Positions 1-10,911 of a DNA stretch of 64,000 nucleotides are shown here, one piece after another. Where the stretch lies: the NCBI GenBank assembly GCA_030248215.1, contig JASANG010001358.1, positions 1 to 64,000 on the forward strand. Reading direction: 5' to 3'. The notes below the pieces were generated by a model. That model worked only from the letters and a program-made list of their open reading frames with translations, searched no databases and had not been told where the DNA came from. Position 1 is the first letter of the stretch. Each line of letters starts with the position of its first letter. The position numbers and the translations under genes are program-made. This DNA comes from Enoplolaimus lenunculus. Taxonomy: Eukaryota; Nematoda; Enoplea; Enoplida; Thoracostomopsidae.

Positions 1-595
1 TGAAACGTATTGCGGACAGCAAATCTATTTCTAACATTGAAGTTTTTGACAGGACTTGTTAGCAATTTTCAGAAATTCCTTAGGGTCGCAGAGACATGAC
101 TGAGGCTATACCGCTTTTTGATTTTGCAAGTTAATCGATGTTGCCAGAATACGGTGCGATTTGTGAGCTTCAATAGTCGTGACTATGCAGTGAAACAGAT
201 AAATAACTCGGGTGGGAAATGCGCATTTATATAATTTGTCACTAAGGTAAAAAATCGAGTAAACTCAAAAGTCACTTATAAGTGGAGCCTTTTTAAAGCA
301 TCAATTGCGATTCGTTTTGTGACGTCTGTTCAAGAAAGTATCTAACAAAATTGGTCATCAAAACTCTAACAGCCATTATGTCGCCACACAATGCTCTTAT
401 GAAATTCAATTAACTATGGTAATACAAAGCCATAGGTAAATTTAATACGTTTTGTAGAGAACTTCAATATATATTAATGGATTCCAAGCTACATCTGTCT
501 ACATTTCAGAAATAATTTCGCTTTGCATTCAAGAAAAGCATCTATTTCTTACAAAAATACTACAGAAATTTTGCTGTCCGCAATATGTTTCAGAA
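1..595. mobile_element. Inverted-repeat element, about 595 bp, touching the window edge
   Basis: The first bases (TGAAACGTATTGCGGACAGC) return inverted at about 572-595 (GCTGTCCGCAATATGTTTCA) with one mismatch. No coding capacity is seen between, so this looks like a non-autonomous DNA element. The left target site is outside the window. Confidence 0.7.
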
Positions 596-782
596 AAATT
601 AATAATTAACATGATTTTGGCAGCTATTGTTTCTTAATACTTTTCCAGGTGACATCAAGCGAATGTGCTGATCTAGTTTACCATACTTTTAATAGGAATA
701 TGAAACATATCCCTTTTTGCTCAAGTGCTGAGCATTTTTTTTTCTAGTTTCAACCGCTTTACCAAGCTGCTGCATTAATCCA

Positions 783-2166
783 TTGGGGTGACATCGTCCG
801 TTGCGGTGAAGCTAACCGTTTGTGTGAAACCAACCCTTGGGCTGAAACCGACCGTTGAGGTGAAACCAGCCGTTGGGGTGAAACTAACCTCTGGGGCAAA
901 ACTCACCGCTGGGGTGAAACTAACCGCTGGGGTGAAACGAGCCCCTGGGGTGAAACGAACCGTTGGGCAAAACCAACCGTTGGGGTGAAACCAACCGTTG
1001 GGGTGAAACCAACCGTTGGGGTGAAACCAACCGTTGGGGTGAAACCAACCGTTGGAGTGAAACCAACCGTTGGGATGAAATCGACCGTTGGGGTGAAACC
1101 AACCGTTGGAGTGAAACCAACCGTTGGGTTGAAATCGACCGTTGGGGTGAAACCAACCGTTGAGGTAAAACCAACCGTTGGGGTGAAACCAACCGTTGGG
1201 GTGAAACCAACCGTTGGGGTGAAATCAACCGTTGTGTGAAATCAACCGTTGGGCTGAAACCAACCGTTGGGTTGAAACCAACCGTTAGGGTGAAATCAAC
1301 CGTTGTGTGAAATCAACCGTTGGGCTGTAACCGACCGTTGGGATGAAACCGACCGTTGGGGTGAAACCAATGGTTAGGGTTAAACCAATCGTTGTGGTGA
1401 AACCAACCGTTAGGGTGAAACCAATCGTTGTGGTGAAACCAACCGTTGGAGTGAAACCAACCGTTGAGGTGAATCCAACCGTTGGAGTAAAACCAACCGT
1501 TGGTGTGAAACCAACCGTTGGGGCAAAACCAACCGTTGGGGTGAAACCAACCGTTGGGGTGAAACCAACCGTTGGGGTGAAACCGACTGTTGGGGTGAAA
1601 ACAACCGTTGGGGTGAAACCGACTGTTGGGGTGAAACCGACTGTTGGGGTGAAACCAACCGTTGGGGTAAAACCAACCGTTGGGGTGGAACCGACTGTTG
1701 GGGTGAAACCAACCGTTGGGGTGAAACCAACCGTTGGGGCAAAACCAACCGTTGGGGCAAAACCAACCGTTGGGGTGAAACCAACCGTTGGGGTGAAACC
1801 AACCGTTGGGGTGAAACCAACCGTTGGGGTGAAACCGACTGTTGGGGTGAAACCAACCGTTGGGGCAAAACCAACCGTTGGGGCAAAACCAACCGTTGGG
1901 GCAAAACCAACCGTTGGGGTGAAACCAACCGTTGGGGTGAAACCAACCGTTGGGGTAAAACCAACGGTTGGGGTGCAACCGACTGTTGGGGTGAAACCAA
2001 CCGTTGGGGTGAAACCAACCGTTGGGGCAAAACCAACCGTTGGGGCAAAACCAACCGTTGGGGTGAAATCAACCATTGGGGTGAAACCAACCGTTGGGGT
2101 GAAACCAACCGTTGGGGTGAAACCGACTGTTGGGGTGAAACCAACCGTTGGGGTGAAACCAACCGT
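783..2166. repeat. 18-bp minisatellite, about 75 copies
   Basis: Tandem array of the unit GTGAAACCAACCGTTGGG with scattered substitutions (GCAAAACC, GAAACCGACTGTT and similar variants). The first copies (783-960) are more diverged and the central block is nearly uniform. Because 18 is a multiple of three, frames stay open for hundreds of bases on both strands, reading VKPTVG one way and FTPTVG the other. These are by-products of the period, not evidence of protein. It ends sharply at 2166. Confidence 0.97.
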
Positions 2167-2662
2167 AAGCTCTATAAAGTGGTGAAAGTTACAATCGTAA
2201 AATTACATAGCTAACGTGTAAAAAGTGTTGAACCAAAATGAAAAATTTCGTGCACTTTCTGTAAGGAGTTTTTTGACCGTAACTATTGAAAACCACACTG
2301 GTTTGCAAAATCCTTTGGCACAAATATTCGTTACGTACCAGGATACCAGTGTACAAAATTTAAACGATACAGGTCTGATATTACTTGAGCACCAACATGC
2401 GAATTAAACTGAAAATACGCGCATGAGATGCGCGAATCATATATATGAACACTATCGTGTTCATATGATTACAAAACTTCGGCGAATTTTGTTTCATCCG
2501 CTAAGGATGGGGTTCCTTTAGGGAAGGGTTCCCCCAAATGGGGGTATGGGGGTGACGACTCTGGCCCTGCTGGTGTCGAACAATTTGCCTGGTTTCTACT
2601 GCTTAATGTTAAATAACCTCTGCTTTGAAGTCATCCCCGTAGTTTCGAGTATATGAAGATTG
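2166..2662. other. Intergenic stretch with a short hairpin, no gene seen
   Basis: Mixed sequence between the minisatellite and a type F element. A perfect 10-bp hairpin (ATATGAACAC / GTGTTCATAT) lies near 2443-2467. No exon-like reading frame was recognised. Confidence 0.5.
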
Positions 2663-2670
2663 TTTCAATC

Positions 2671-2828
2671 AGGCCCGTAGCCAGCTCATTTTGCTAGGGG
2701 GGGGCTAAAAAATTTTCAGGAGGGGCATTCAAGGGGTTTCAATGAGTTATAGCAGGGTTGAAAATTTCTTAGGGGCCAAAATTTTTCCGGGGGGGCAAGC
2801 CCCTGGCCACCCTTGGCTACGGGCCCGG
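2671..2828. mobile_element. Type F MITE (AGGCCCGTAGCC ends)
   Basis: Begins AGGCCCGTAGCCAG and ends TTGGCTACGGGCCCGG, inverted copies of each other. Flanked by TTTCAATC at 2663-2670 and TTTCTATC at 2829-2836, a 7/8 target-site duplication of hAT length. Other copies are at 10.3, 59.6 and 63.1 kb. Confidence 0.75.
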
Positions 2829-3091
2829 TTTCTATCAAACTCAAGATACGCGTAGTTTAGCCACTTTAACGATGGAATGCCAAAAAATTACTCGCTTTAC
2901 GCGAACTTAAGAGGCCTTAGGCCTTCCGTGGGTCTACTACAGGTTGCTTAACCAGAAATTTGAGTTGAGAGGGGTGGTATAACGTTAATTTCATCAAAAT
3001 AATTTAGAATGGATACTTTGCCCTCCGTCTTTGAAAACTATTTCGTAGCCCCTTTCAAAACAGACGTGATGGCGTTTTGCATCAAAACAAC

Positions 3092-3231
3092 GACCCATGT
3101 ATAGAACAGGCCAGATCGTTGCTTAGGATTAGGCTTAGGCTTAGGAATAGGCTCATCCATAAGCTTAGGCTTAGACTTAGGCTTAAGAATATGCTTATAC
3201 TACTGTTCCGGTCCTGTTCTATACATGGGTC
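3092..3231. mobile_element. Type K MITE with TTAGGC core
   Basis: Ends GACCCATGTATAGAACAGG and CCTGTTCTATACATGGGTC are perfect inverted repeats. The interior is a degenerate run of TTAGGC units with CATCCATAAGC and AATATGC spacers. Confidence 0.8.
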
Positions 3232-3330
3232 AACAGAACGGATGTAAAAATTTTCCTAAAGGATTTAAATTTTACATAGGGGTGAACCGCTTGGCCCCCA
3301 CACGGCCTAAGCACACAGTTAAAAACCCTT

Positions 3331-3350
3331 TACCCCCCCCCCCCCCCCCC
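3331..3350. repeat. Poly-C tract
   Basis: About twenty consecutive C residues. A similar G tract is at 11270-11285. Confidence 0.9.
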
Positions 3351-3739
3351 GCAAGTTTCATCATACACTGATCATCAGGTAAGCATTAATTAGACAAACA
3401 AACCTACACAACCAAAAACATCTAAACCACAATTCTATTACTCCAAAACGCCCAGGAATTAGCCACGAGGGGTGCAGGGTCAGCGGTCCAACGCCAGCCC
3501 CCCTTTGAACATTTTTGTAGTGAGATTTTTGGGACCCTTTTTCAATTGGTCACACAAGAAACCGCTTCGTTCGAAGTTGTCTGTAGAACGTATACCCTTA
3601 TTTTTCAAAATTCTGACAACGCCCCCTGTCAAGCAGTATTTGATTTTAGCCAAAGAGGACGAAACTAGTAAATAAATACTCTAAACTAAAAGCGTAATTA
3701 TTGTTTTAAAACTCTAGAACCCTCGTAAAGTCTAACGAT

Positions 3740-3877
3740 AATAAATCATTTTTCCAGTGACAGATGCCAACAACAGCGCAGCTCTACACCGCCCAATTTT
3801 GGGACTATGGCCCACCTACAGCGGTGATTTTTGATGGTTTGGTTGCGTTTCGTCCCACAAAGGAAGCCAGAAAGTAG
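3740..3877 (+). other. Isolated exon-like segment, function unknown
   Basis: A pyrimidine-rich stretch ending in CAG is followed by a GC-richer block whose frame from ATG 3764 gives 37 residues (including YTAQFWDYG and AFRPTKEARK) before TAG at 3875-3877. It could be the last exon of an unseen gene or chance. I recognise no family and find no partner exon. Confidence 0.12.
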
Positions 3878-3899
3878 GGCGCATAGGTAACCGCGTTAC

Positions 3900-4480
3900 T
3901 CTCTAAGAGCTTAAACTAACTTGATTTAAGCTTAAGCTGCTAATCCACCAGTATTAAACTAACTTTTTAGATTAACTAAACTAACATGTAGTTTTACGCT
4001 TAAACTCACTTAAAAACTTACATATTTTCAGTTTAAGCAAAACTTATTCAACTCTTAGATACACGGCTCTGCATTTGTTGCTTAATCTAAAAATAAGTTT
4101 ACTTAATCTCGTATTAAACTTACACTAAGTAAAACATAAAATTCTAGTTTAGTTAGTCCGTCCAGCCGTTTAAGCTTTACTTAAATTGATATTCAAGTTT
4201 AGTTCAGTTATAATTTAAGTATAAATATTTCGAGAGTACATATGACACTTATGAATTCAGATTTAGTGCTAAAACAAGCCACAGCAGATGAAAAAATGTT
4301 TACAATCAAGAACATTTTTTCATGCTCTCTTCAAAGTTTTAAACACGAGACAGATCATATTTATGATTTTAAGAAATTCATTTTTAAATTGTCGAAATAT
4401 AATTAGGAACGTAAAAACAATTGAAAAATGTTCTCAAACAGAAAAAAAAATTTTCAAAAAAGAATTGAAATAAGTGAGAA
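3900..4480. repeat. AT-rich sequence rich in TTAAGCTTAA-like words
   Basis: Low-complexity stretch in which TTAA, TTTAAG, CTTAAAC and their complements recur on both strands to about 4230, followed by plain AT-rich sequence. No gene seen. It may be a decayed inverted-repeat element. Confidence 0.4.
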
Positions 4481-4656
4481 AGTGATCTTTATAACGAACC
4501 AGATAAGCTTTTTTTGAGTATATTTTGAGAAAAAATTGTTTTTAAATTTCGTTATAATCATCATTGTCAGTTTTTATGTTGATAATACTTTTTTGAGTAA
4601 ATTCAAAAATACTTTTTGTGCTGATCTAAAACATTACATTATACACATAAACAGAG

Positions 4657-4823
4657 GGCTTATGTGTAGAACAGGGCGTGAACGTTTTCCTGAGACAAAC
4701 TTTTTTGCTTAGGCTTTAGGCTTAGGAATAGGTTCATTCTTACGCTTAGGCTTCTTTTAGGCTTAAACTTAGGCTTAGAAATATGCACATACTACTGTTC
4801 TGGTCCTGTTCTATACATGAACC
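4657..4823. mobile_element. Type K MITE with TTAGGC core
   Basis: Starts GGCTTATGTGTAGAACAGGG and ends CCTGTTCTATACATGAACC. The core holds TTAGGC-type units and the AATATGC motif shared with the other K copies. Confidence 0.65.
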
Positions 4824-4877
4824 GTATTAAGTATGGCTAAAATATTTACTAAATAAGAATATATTTATAAAAATTTA

Positions 4878-5054
4878 GGACCATAAAGATCAGGGACGGA
4901 ACATTTTTCAGCGGGACTATAATATAGTAAGCTTAAGCTTTAGACTAATTTTTTTGCTTAAGCTTAGGTTTAGCTAAGCTCATTGTTTACAGTTAGGTTT
5001 AGGAATACGCTTATGCTACTGTAACGGCCCTGTTCTATTAGTAATACATTGGCC
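4878..5054. mobile_element. Type J MITE with TTAGGC core
   Basis: Starts GGACCATAAAGATCAGGG and ends TACATTGGCC. Flanked by AAAATTTA (4870-4877) and AAAATTTG (5055-5062), a 7/8 target-site duplication. Confidence 0.75.
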
Positions 5055-5062
5055 AAAATTTG

Positions 5063-5612
5063 AACGAAAACTGTATTCCTGTCAATGACGTCAATTTAAT
5101 AGCTAAAGTTAATGTATGATAGAGGACAGGGTTCTAGAACATTCAGGAGTGGACGCATAACGAATCCGGATATTAATTACAAACCTTTTAATATGGTAAA
5201 TGTTTGGGTAGGTTCATATACGGTTTTCAACCGCATTACAGCTTTGATTATTTACGAAATTCATTTCTGAAGTTTTATACTGAAAATATGTAAATTATTG
5301 TGAATTTTGTGAAAGTGCGATATTAAACAACAAAATTTTGCTGAATAAATTTTTTCTTCAAAACTATTTGGCTCAATAACTTGGCTTGAATTGCGTCAAT
5401 TTCTTTCAGTTTTGGTATGAAAATTTGACACGATATGGACTACTATTTCGGATTGGAAATGAATGAAAATTGATATATTAATATATTCATTTCTATGCGT
5501 CAATTTACTGCAAAAATTTTGCGTCTTGACGTAAATAAGGCACAACGTAAACATATAACTTTTGTTTGATCCCACCAAACTTTAGTTATAACACTGACGT
5601 AGGATTAGGGCA
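5063..5612. other. AT-rich intergenic sequence, nothing recognised
   Basis: No coding exon, RNA gene or clear repeat family was recognised here. Confidence 0.4.
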
Positions 5613-6171
5613 CGTATTCTCAAATGTATGTAGCACCAATCATCAGCTAGCAATAGGTTTTCAATTTGACGAACTATTAATGAAATGGCGAAGTTTCAAC
5701 ATGGCACCCAGGGTTTTTTTATCTCAAAATTAGGGGCCAATTGGCCTCTAAACACAACTTTTTAGGGGCCAATTGTGAAAAGTGTTATTATATGTGAAAT
5801 TTCAGCTTGTCTGGATTTGTTATTGAAGTGAAATAAGCAAGTACTAAATCAGGTAGCGCCGCAGGCGAAGTTTATCAAATTGCTATTTTCCTGGGAATAA
5901 AATGGCAACTTATTTCTGAAAAACAGCTGGTGAAAAATTTTAGGCGCCAATTTAGCCCCCAACCCCAAATTTCTAGGGGCCAATCGCCAATTTTAGGGGC
6001 CATGGCCCCTAAATTGGCGAAAAAACTATGCATGGCACACAAGTAGACTAATTCAAGCTGCGAAAAATGTGCTAAATTTCCAATTTCAAAACTCATTGGT
6101 TCGAAAATTACAAGGCTTATCACCAACTGGCGCGATAGGGGTTAGATACATTTGAAAATACGGGCGTAGGC
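5613..6171. mobile_element. Type H MITE interrupted by a hAT-like insertion
   Basis: The outer ends are GTATTCTCAAATGTATGTAGC and, inverted, ACATTTGAAAATACGGGCG, as in the H copies at 7.9, 34.2 and 49.3 kb. Those copies are only about 145-195 bp; here the middle is split by the insertion at 5708-6030. Confidence 0.7.
5708..6030. mobile_element. hAT-like MITE with 8-bp target duplication inside type H
   Basis: Direct repeats CATGGCAC at 5700-5707 and 6031-6038 flank a segment starting CCAGGGTTTTTTT and ending GAAAAAACTATG, which are near-inverted. The interior repeats the words AGGGGCCAATT and TAGGGGCC on both strands. No protein. Confidence 0.75.
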
Positions 6172-6484
6172 TAACGAGACCAGCAGACATTAAGTTTTGC
6201 TTGCTCATAGCCTATTTGTGTAGGTTGCAATATTGCAGTTAGCTTAACTGATTATGGGGGTGATTTGTACACATTGCAATTTCTCGGCATTCACAACCTG
6301 CCGGCTACGTTTCGCGTTTGTAAACTTCAACGACTGAACCGGTAGCTTTCATAGATTTCTGAAAAACCTGTAAATACTGCGCATTCATCGGCTAGAAAAA
6401 ATTTGATTTCCTATGAAAATATTTTCATAGTAAAAATTATCTACAAAGCCATTGATCTCGGACATATTTAAGCTTGGAAATATG

Positions 6485-6692
6485 GGCGCATGTAAAGATC
6501 AGGGGCGGAACGTTTTTCTATGAGACTGCAATAGAATAAGCTTAAGCTTTAAACTAATTTTTTCATTTTGTTTAGGCTAAGGCTTAAGTTTAGGCTTAGG
6601 AATAAACTCATTATTACGCTCAGGCTTAGGCTTAGGGTTAGGCTAAGAAATAAGCTTATAATACTGTTCTCACCTTGTTGTTTTCATTAGCC
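6485..6692. mobile_element. Type J MITE with TTAGGC core
   Basis: Starts GGCGCATGTAAAGATCAGG, ends TTTTCATTAGCC, with TTAGGC-rich core. Flanked by a perfect 8-bp duplication, GAAATATG at 6477-6484 and 6693-6700. Confidence 0.85.
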
Positions 6693-6699
6693 GAAATAT

Positions 6700-7620
6700 G
6701 TGATGACCGCAAGCCATTGGGTGATTTTTGAAAATAATCATTTATTTCCCACAAAACAATAATCGAGGTGTGTATTCCGCCCCAAATGTGCATAGCACCT
6801 ATCACCAACCCCGTCAGAAACTTTTTTTCGGATCCGTTTTTGCTACCCGGAATCAACGCGTTCAACCTGGTTTTCTGAATACAAACTTTTGGGCAATTGA
6901 AATCAGAAAAAATACATTTTACATCCTAAATCAAAGCGTAGACTCGGAAATTACTGCGTTTAGCACAACCATTTCAACGCTAAATTTGCACTTAAGTGCA
7001 CGTGTTCAACTCTGAGACTAGTAATAGTTGCTGGCATACCGACAAATTTGGATTCAGCGAGGACCAACACGGAAACTGGGTATATTGGCTCATAAAATAG
7101 AATTGGCTGATCGTTAACGAATATTCGACGAGGCACTGAATTCGGCTCACACAAAAGTATTTGTAAACGGGGGTGATCGCGGTACCCTTGAACCCAAATG
7201 CACCCCCCTCTAAACGTCTCTGACGATTCACTTTAAAAAAAACGCTGATATAAGCACTAAATGTCGATTTCGGAACAACTTTGTAAATTGCACAGCTGCG
7301 AAGGCAAGTAACATTTTGCAGCATTGTGAAAACGGAAAGTACAGCGTTGAATGCACTGACACACTATATGGAATCCAAGGGGCCACTCAAACCACCAAGG
7401 ACGCTCCGTAGCGCTCCCGTCAGGGATCAAAGTCAAGTACTCGCTGGCTTTGCTCGTAAGGTCGTTTCACTGTTATGTATTGCAGAGTTGTTCCTATCAA
7501 ACATTTCTGGATCCGCCACAGCGCTGAGTCTTTCTGGCTGCCGATTCGCGTCTTGCAGTCTGTGGTGTTAATTTTATTCGATTCGTCGAATAAGTGTTAG
7601 TGCTGAAGCTGGAAGCCGGC
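6700..7620. other. Intergenic sequence with fragments of repeats
   Basis: Holds a type H end near 6770-6815 (CCAAATGTGCATAGCACC) and mixed-composition DNA with short open frames that match no family I know. No gene supported. Confidence 0.35.
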
Positions 7621-7735
7621 AGACAAAAGTAACGCTTAAGCTTTAGACTTATTTTTTTTTGCTTTGCTTACGCTTAGCCTTAGGTTTATGAATATGCTTA
7701 TAATACTGTTCCGCCCCTGTTCTTTCCATTGGTCG
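7621..7735. mobile_element. Type J MITE, 3' half
   Basis: Contains TAAGCTTTAGACTTATT, TTAGG-type units and the J right end CTGTTCCGCCCCTGTTCTTT followed by CCATTGGTC. The left end is missing. Confidence 0.6.
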
Positions 7736-7906
7736 TGACTGCGCACCACCAAGTACACAACCTTTTATATTAACAAACGGTAATGCGCAGCGTTTAACAA
7801 TTTCACACGACCCTAGACGCACCACGGACTAAGGCGTCAAACTCTTATAGCTGAGTCGTCAACGCGTTTCACTCGAGACAGCTGTATTCGAGTCCTTGGG
7901 CCTGTA

Positions 7907-8052
7907 TTATTAAATGTGTGTAGCGCCTATCGCCAAATTCGAACCAGTGAATAATGCTGAGGTTCAAAATTTGGCACATTTTTGCGAATATTGGTTAGCG
8001 GGCTTTAAAACCTATTGATGATAGTTGCCTATGCACATTTGAGAATACAGGC
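7907..8052. mobile_element. Type H MITE
   Basis: Ends TAAATGTGTGTAGCGCCTATC and ATGCACATTTGAGAATACAGG are inverted relatives of each other and of the other H copies. Confidence 0.55.
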
Positions 8053-8389
8053 TCTGGTTTGAAAGTATATATGTACATATCTCGGATGCAATGGAAAGAA
8101 ATGAGAAAGATATTAAGCAAAGTTTCTGTTAATAAAAACTATTTTTCATATACGGATGAAAGCAAAACTATTATAGGAGGCGCTGGGCCAAATCTGCGCC
8201 GAAGCCCCTCTTGCAAGTTGCAACGGACCTTTTAATGACACGAGTCCCTCCGTTTAGCTAAAAATGCTACCGTACCTCAAACGTACGGTGCATCTCAGTT
8301 TTCATTTCACACCCACGCTCGTTTGTTGCTATTGCAAAAAAACCTTCAAGTATTTGTTTGAAAAGGCAACAAAAATAATTAAAATATAC

Positions 8390-8592
8390 GGCCCATGTTA
8401 CTTTAAGTGGCGTCCAAGATTCTGGTGGGTCTATGAAATAGTAGGTTCGGATTCTAGATTACATTTTTTGCTTACGCTTAGGCATAGGCTTTGGCTAGGT
8501 TTAGGAACTCATTTGTGTAACGCTGAGGCTTATAGGCTTAGGCTTAGGAATACGCTTAATCTACTGTTAAGCCCCTAAAAGTAACATTGGCC
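8390..8592. mobile_element. Type L MITE with TTAGGC core
   Basis: Starts GGCCCATGTTACTTTAAG and ends CCTAAAAGTAACATTGGCC. Flanked by a perfect 8-bp duplication AAATATAC (8382-8389 and 8593-8600). The core carries TTAGGC-like units and AATACGCTTAATCTACTG. Confidence 0.9.
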
Positions 8593-8765
8593 AAATATAC
8601 CATAAAAAGTGAATTCAAAAAATTTCAAATTTAAGCGAATTCCGTCGCCAGTTTAATTTTAGCGATTCTACCGGAAGTTGTTGGTCAAATATCGTTCAAG
8701 TATTAACCAAATTGAAGTATCAACGATTATAGGTTGAATTTTTGCAATTCAAAGTTTTAAACTAT

Positions 8766-8954
8766 AACCCATGTAAAGATCAGGGGTGGAACGTTTTTCT
8801 TTGAGGCTAAGCTTAAACTTTAGACTAATTTTTGTGCTTGGCTTAGGCTGCTTAGACTTAGGCTTAGGAATATGGTCATTCTTACGCTTAGGCTTAGGCT
8901 TAGCCTTAGGAAAATCCTTCTAATACTGTCCCGCCCCTGTTGTTTACACTGGCC
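8766..8954. mobile_element. Type J MITE with TTAGGC core
   Basis: Starts AACCCATGTAAAGATCAGG, ends TTTACACTGGCC. Flanks TAAACTAT (8758-8765) and TAAAACTAT (8955-8963) look like one duplicated target site. Confidence 0.8.
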
Positions 8955-9203
8955 TAAAACTATTAACCCAGGGTGACTCAGAAAAACGTTTTACTGGCGT
9001 CGGAAAATTTTAGTAGTTTGGTATTTTAAAAATAATATTTTTTCTCACATTTTGCCGACGCATTTCACACAAGAGTAAGATCAAAAATCCAACTGAATAC
9101 TTGCTTAAAAAGCCAGCCTAAAGTTTGTTGAGTTATGCTGCGAAGTGCAATTTTTTTAAACATTTTTTACAAATATATCGAAACTTACATACTACTACAC
9201 AGA

Positions 9204-9358
9204 CCCGAATACGAAGGGGTAATAAGAGGGGGTCCCCATATTGAGCCCCAATCAATAGGAGTCTGTATCCTTAATAAGTGTCCGTAAGCGGATACAGTCC
9301 CTCAACCCTAATTTGAGTCCATGAATAGCCAATTATTCCTAATTGCAGCACAAAAATA
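9204..9358. mobile_element. Type G MITE, partial
   Basis: Shares AGACCCGAATA, CAATCAATAGGAGTC and AGTCCGTATCC-like words with the complete G element at 36.8-37.3 kb. Only the left part is recognisable. Confidence 0.5.
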
Positions 9359-9439
9359 ACTTCACGATCAAATAATTTGAGTTTGAAACTTTCAACCTTA
9401 CGTAAATTTTAAAAGTACATTCCAAAGTATATTGCAACG

Positions 9440-9507
9440 CTTAGGTTTAGGCTTAGGCTCAGGAATACGCTTAATCGAGTGTTACGCCCCAAAAAGTAAC
9501 ACTGGCC
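9440..9507. mobile_element. Type L MITE, right-end fragment
   Basis: TTAGG-type units followed by GTGTTACGCCCCAAAAAGTAACACTGGCC-type end (shown in parts: GTTACGCCCC, AAAAAGTAAC). Confidence 0.6.
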
Positions 9508-9715
9508 AAAGTTTTTATCGGTTGCCAGCGTTTACAATCGAGTAGGGTCAATGCATTTTAAAAGTGTTCATCGTAGACAGAAAAGTTGGTGACAAAATTT
9601 GCATTTTGCAAAACCTTTTTTTGCACCTGCGTTTTCTGGCCAAATTTGCTTTAAATTGCAAAATAAGCAGAGTATTTGTGAAAAAAATTGTAAAAATATA
9701 ATATTAAGACCATTT

Positions 9716-10057
9716 TAAGTCAAAATTATGCAAAATTTTACTACCGAAATTGCCGGAACCTCTGGCAAAAATTCTACCGGAGCCGGAGCCGGAGTCCGGT
9801 TTTCTGCCGGAGCCGGACCCAGAGGCAGACCTCTGCACTGCAAAAAATGGTGAGTCAAATTGACTCCCTCCGAAATAGGCTCTACGGGACTACACAAACT
9901 GAGTCAATTCGACTCCGCCAGAGTCAAACGTGCGACTCAGTGAGCCGAATTTGGCTCTGGCGGAGTCGAATTTGACCCAGTTACCGTAGTCTCGTAGAGC
10001 CTATTTCGGAGCGAGTCAATTTGACTCACCATTTTTTGCAGTGTGGGTATACCCTGG
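9716..10057. mobile_element. Type D MITE fragment with a type E element inserted
   Basis: TTGCCGGAACCTCTGGC and CCGGAGCCGG words identify family D. Its right end (GGCAGACCTC ... GGTATACCC) is split by the E element at 9836-10043. Confidence 0.65.
9836..10043. mobile_element. Type E foldback MITE
   Basis: CACTGCAAAAAATGGTGAGT at the left and its inverse at the right; the inverted repeats run nearly to the centre (GAGTCAAATTGACTC, AATAGGCTCTACGGGACT). Almost the whole 208 bp is palindromic. Copies at 10.2, 49.7, 50.0 and 53.6 kb. Confidence 0.9.
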
Positions 10058-10190
10058 TGTGCAATATATTTTTTTGTTTAGTTCATGACTAAATATGTTT
10101 TATAAATATGATTACCTCTATTTGCTACAGGGTATAAGCTCCTTCAGCAGCAGTAATCTTTTTAGGCAAGAATAATACAGCTTAATTATA

Positions 10191-10585
10191 CATTGCAGGA
10201 AACAAGAGTTCAAATACTGGCTGATTTCACTGCCTACAAAATAGGCTCTACGGGACTGCACAGATTGAGCCAAATTGGACTCCGCTAGACTCAGACATGC
10301 GACTTTAGTGAGTCAAATTTGATTCTGGTGGAGCAGACCCGTAGCCAGCTCACCATGCTAAGGGGGCTAAAATTTTTTTACGAGGGGCATTGAAGGGTTT
10401 TTCGTGACTTGCAAGCAAGGTTGAAAACGTTCTATGGGGGACCAAAAGTTTTTCAGGGAGACTGATTCCTCCTGCCCCCCCCCTTGGCTGCGGGCCCGTG
10501 GAGGAGTCAAATTTGACTCAATTTCTGTAATCACGTGGAGCCTATTTCGGAGACGAGTCAATTGGACTCACCATTTTTTGCAGTG
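10191..10585. mobile_element. Type E foldback MITE interrupted by type F
   Basis: AATAGGCTCTACGGGACTGC on the left and GAGCCTATTTCGGAGACGAG through CATTTTTTGCAGTG on the right match family E. The centre is broken by the F element at 10334-10497. Confidence 0.8.
10334..10497. mobile_element. Type F MITE inserted in type E
   Basis: Begins CAGACCCGTAGCCAGCTC, ends CCTTGGCTGCGGGCCC. GTGGAG occurs on both sides (10328-10333 and 10498-10503), the remains of a target duplication. Confidence 0.75.
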
Positions 10586-10911
10586 TAGGGTCTAGCACAA
10601 TAATCGCGTTCGGGTATTGAATTTTGTCCACGATTATATCTTGTGCGACGCCCATTTTCACAAATGTCTGCATCCGCTAGTAAAAGTTTAACAGGTAAAC
10701 CTATTGAATGCAGTGTGATTTGTTTAGTCTGCTATGCAAGCAGCAAATTTGACCATATTCTTATCCATCAGCAATTCACGAATTCGAACCATCCAACAAA
10801 GAGCTTTCTGGCATATTTTTTGCACTTAATGAATTCTGTTTGTGAGTCGCGTTTGACGTTTGTAGCTGATTCGATTCGCTAGCTTGTTTATGAGAAAATG
10901 GCAATTTGTTT

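Noticed and set aside
1285-2185. Long open frames over the 18-bp minisatellite (up to about 280 codons) as repetitive proteins
   Set aside because: All frames stay open only because the period is a multiple of three. No splice context or start signal distinguishes one strand or frame.
3472-3675. A 67-codon plus-strand frame as a gene
   Set aside because: No recognised similarity, no splice partners, and its start lies in repeat-like sequence.
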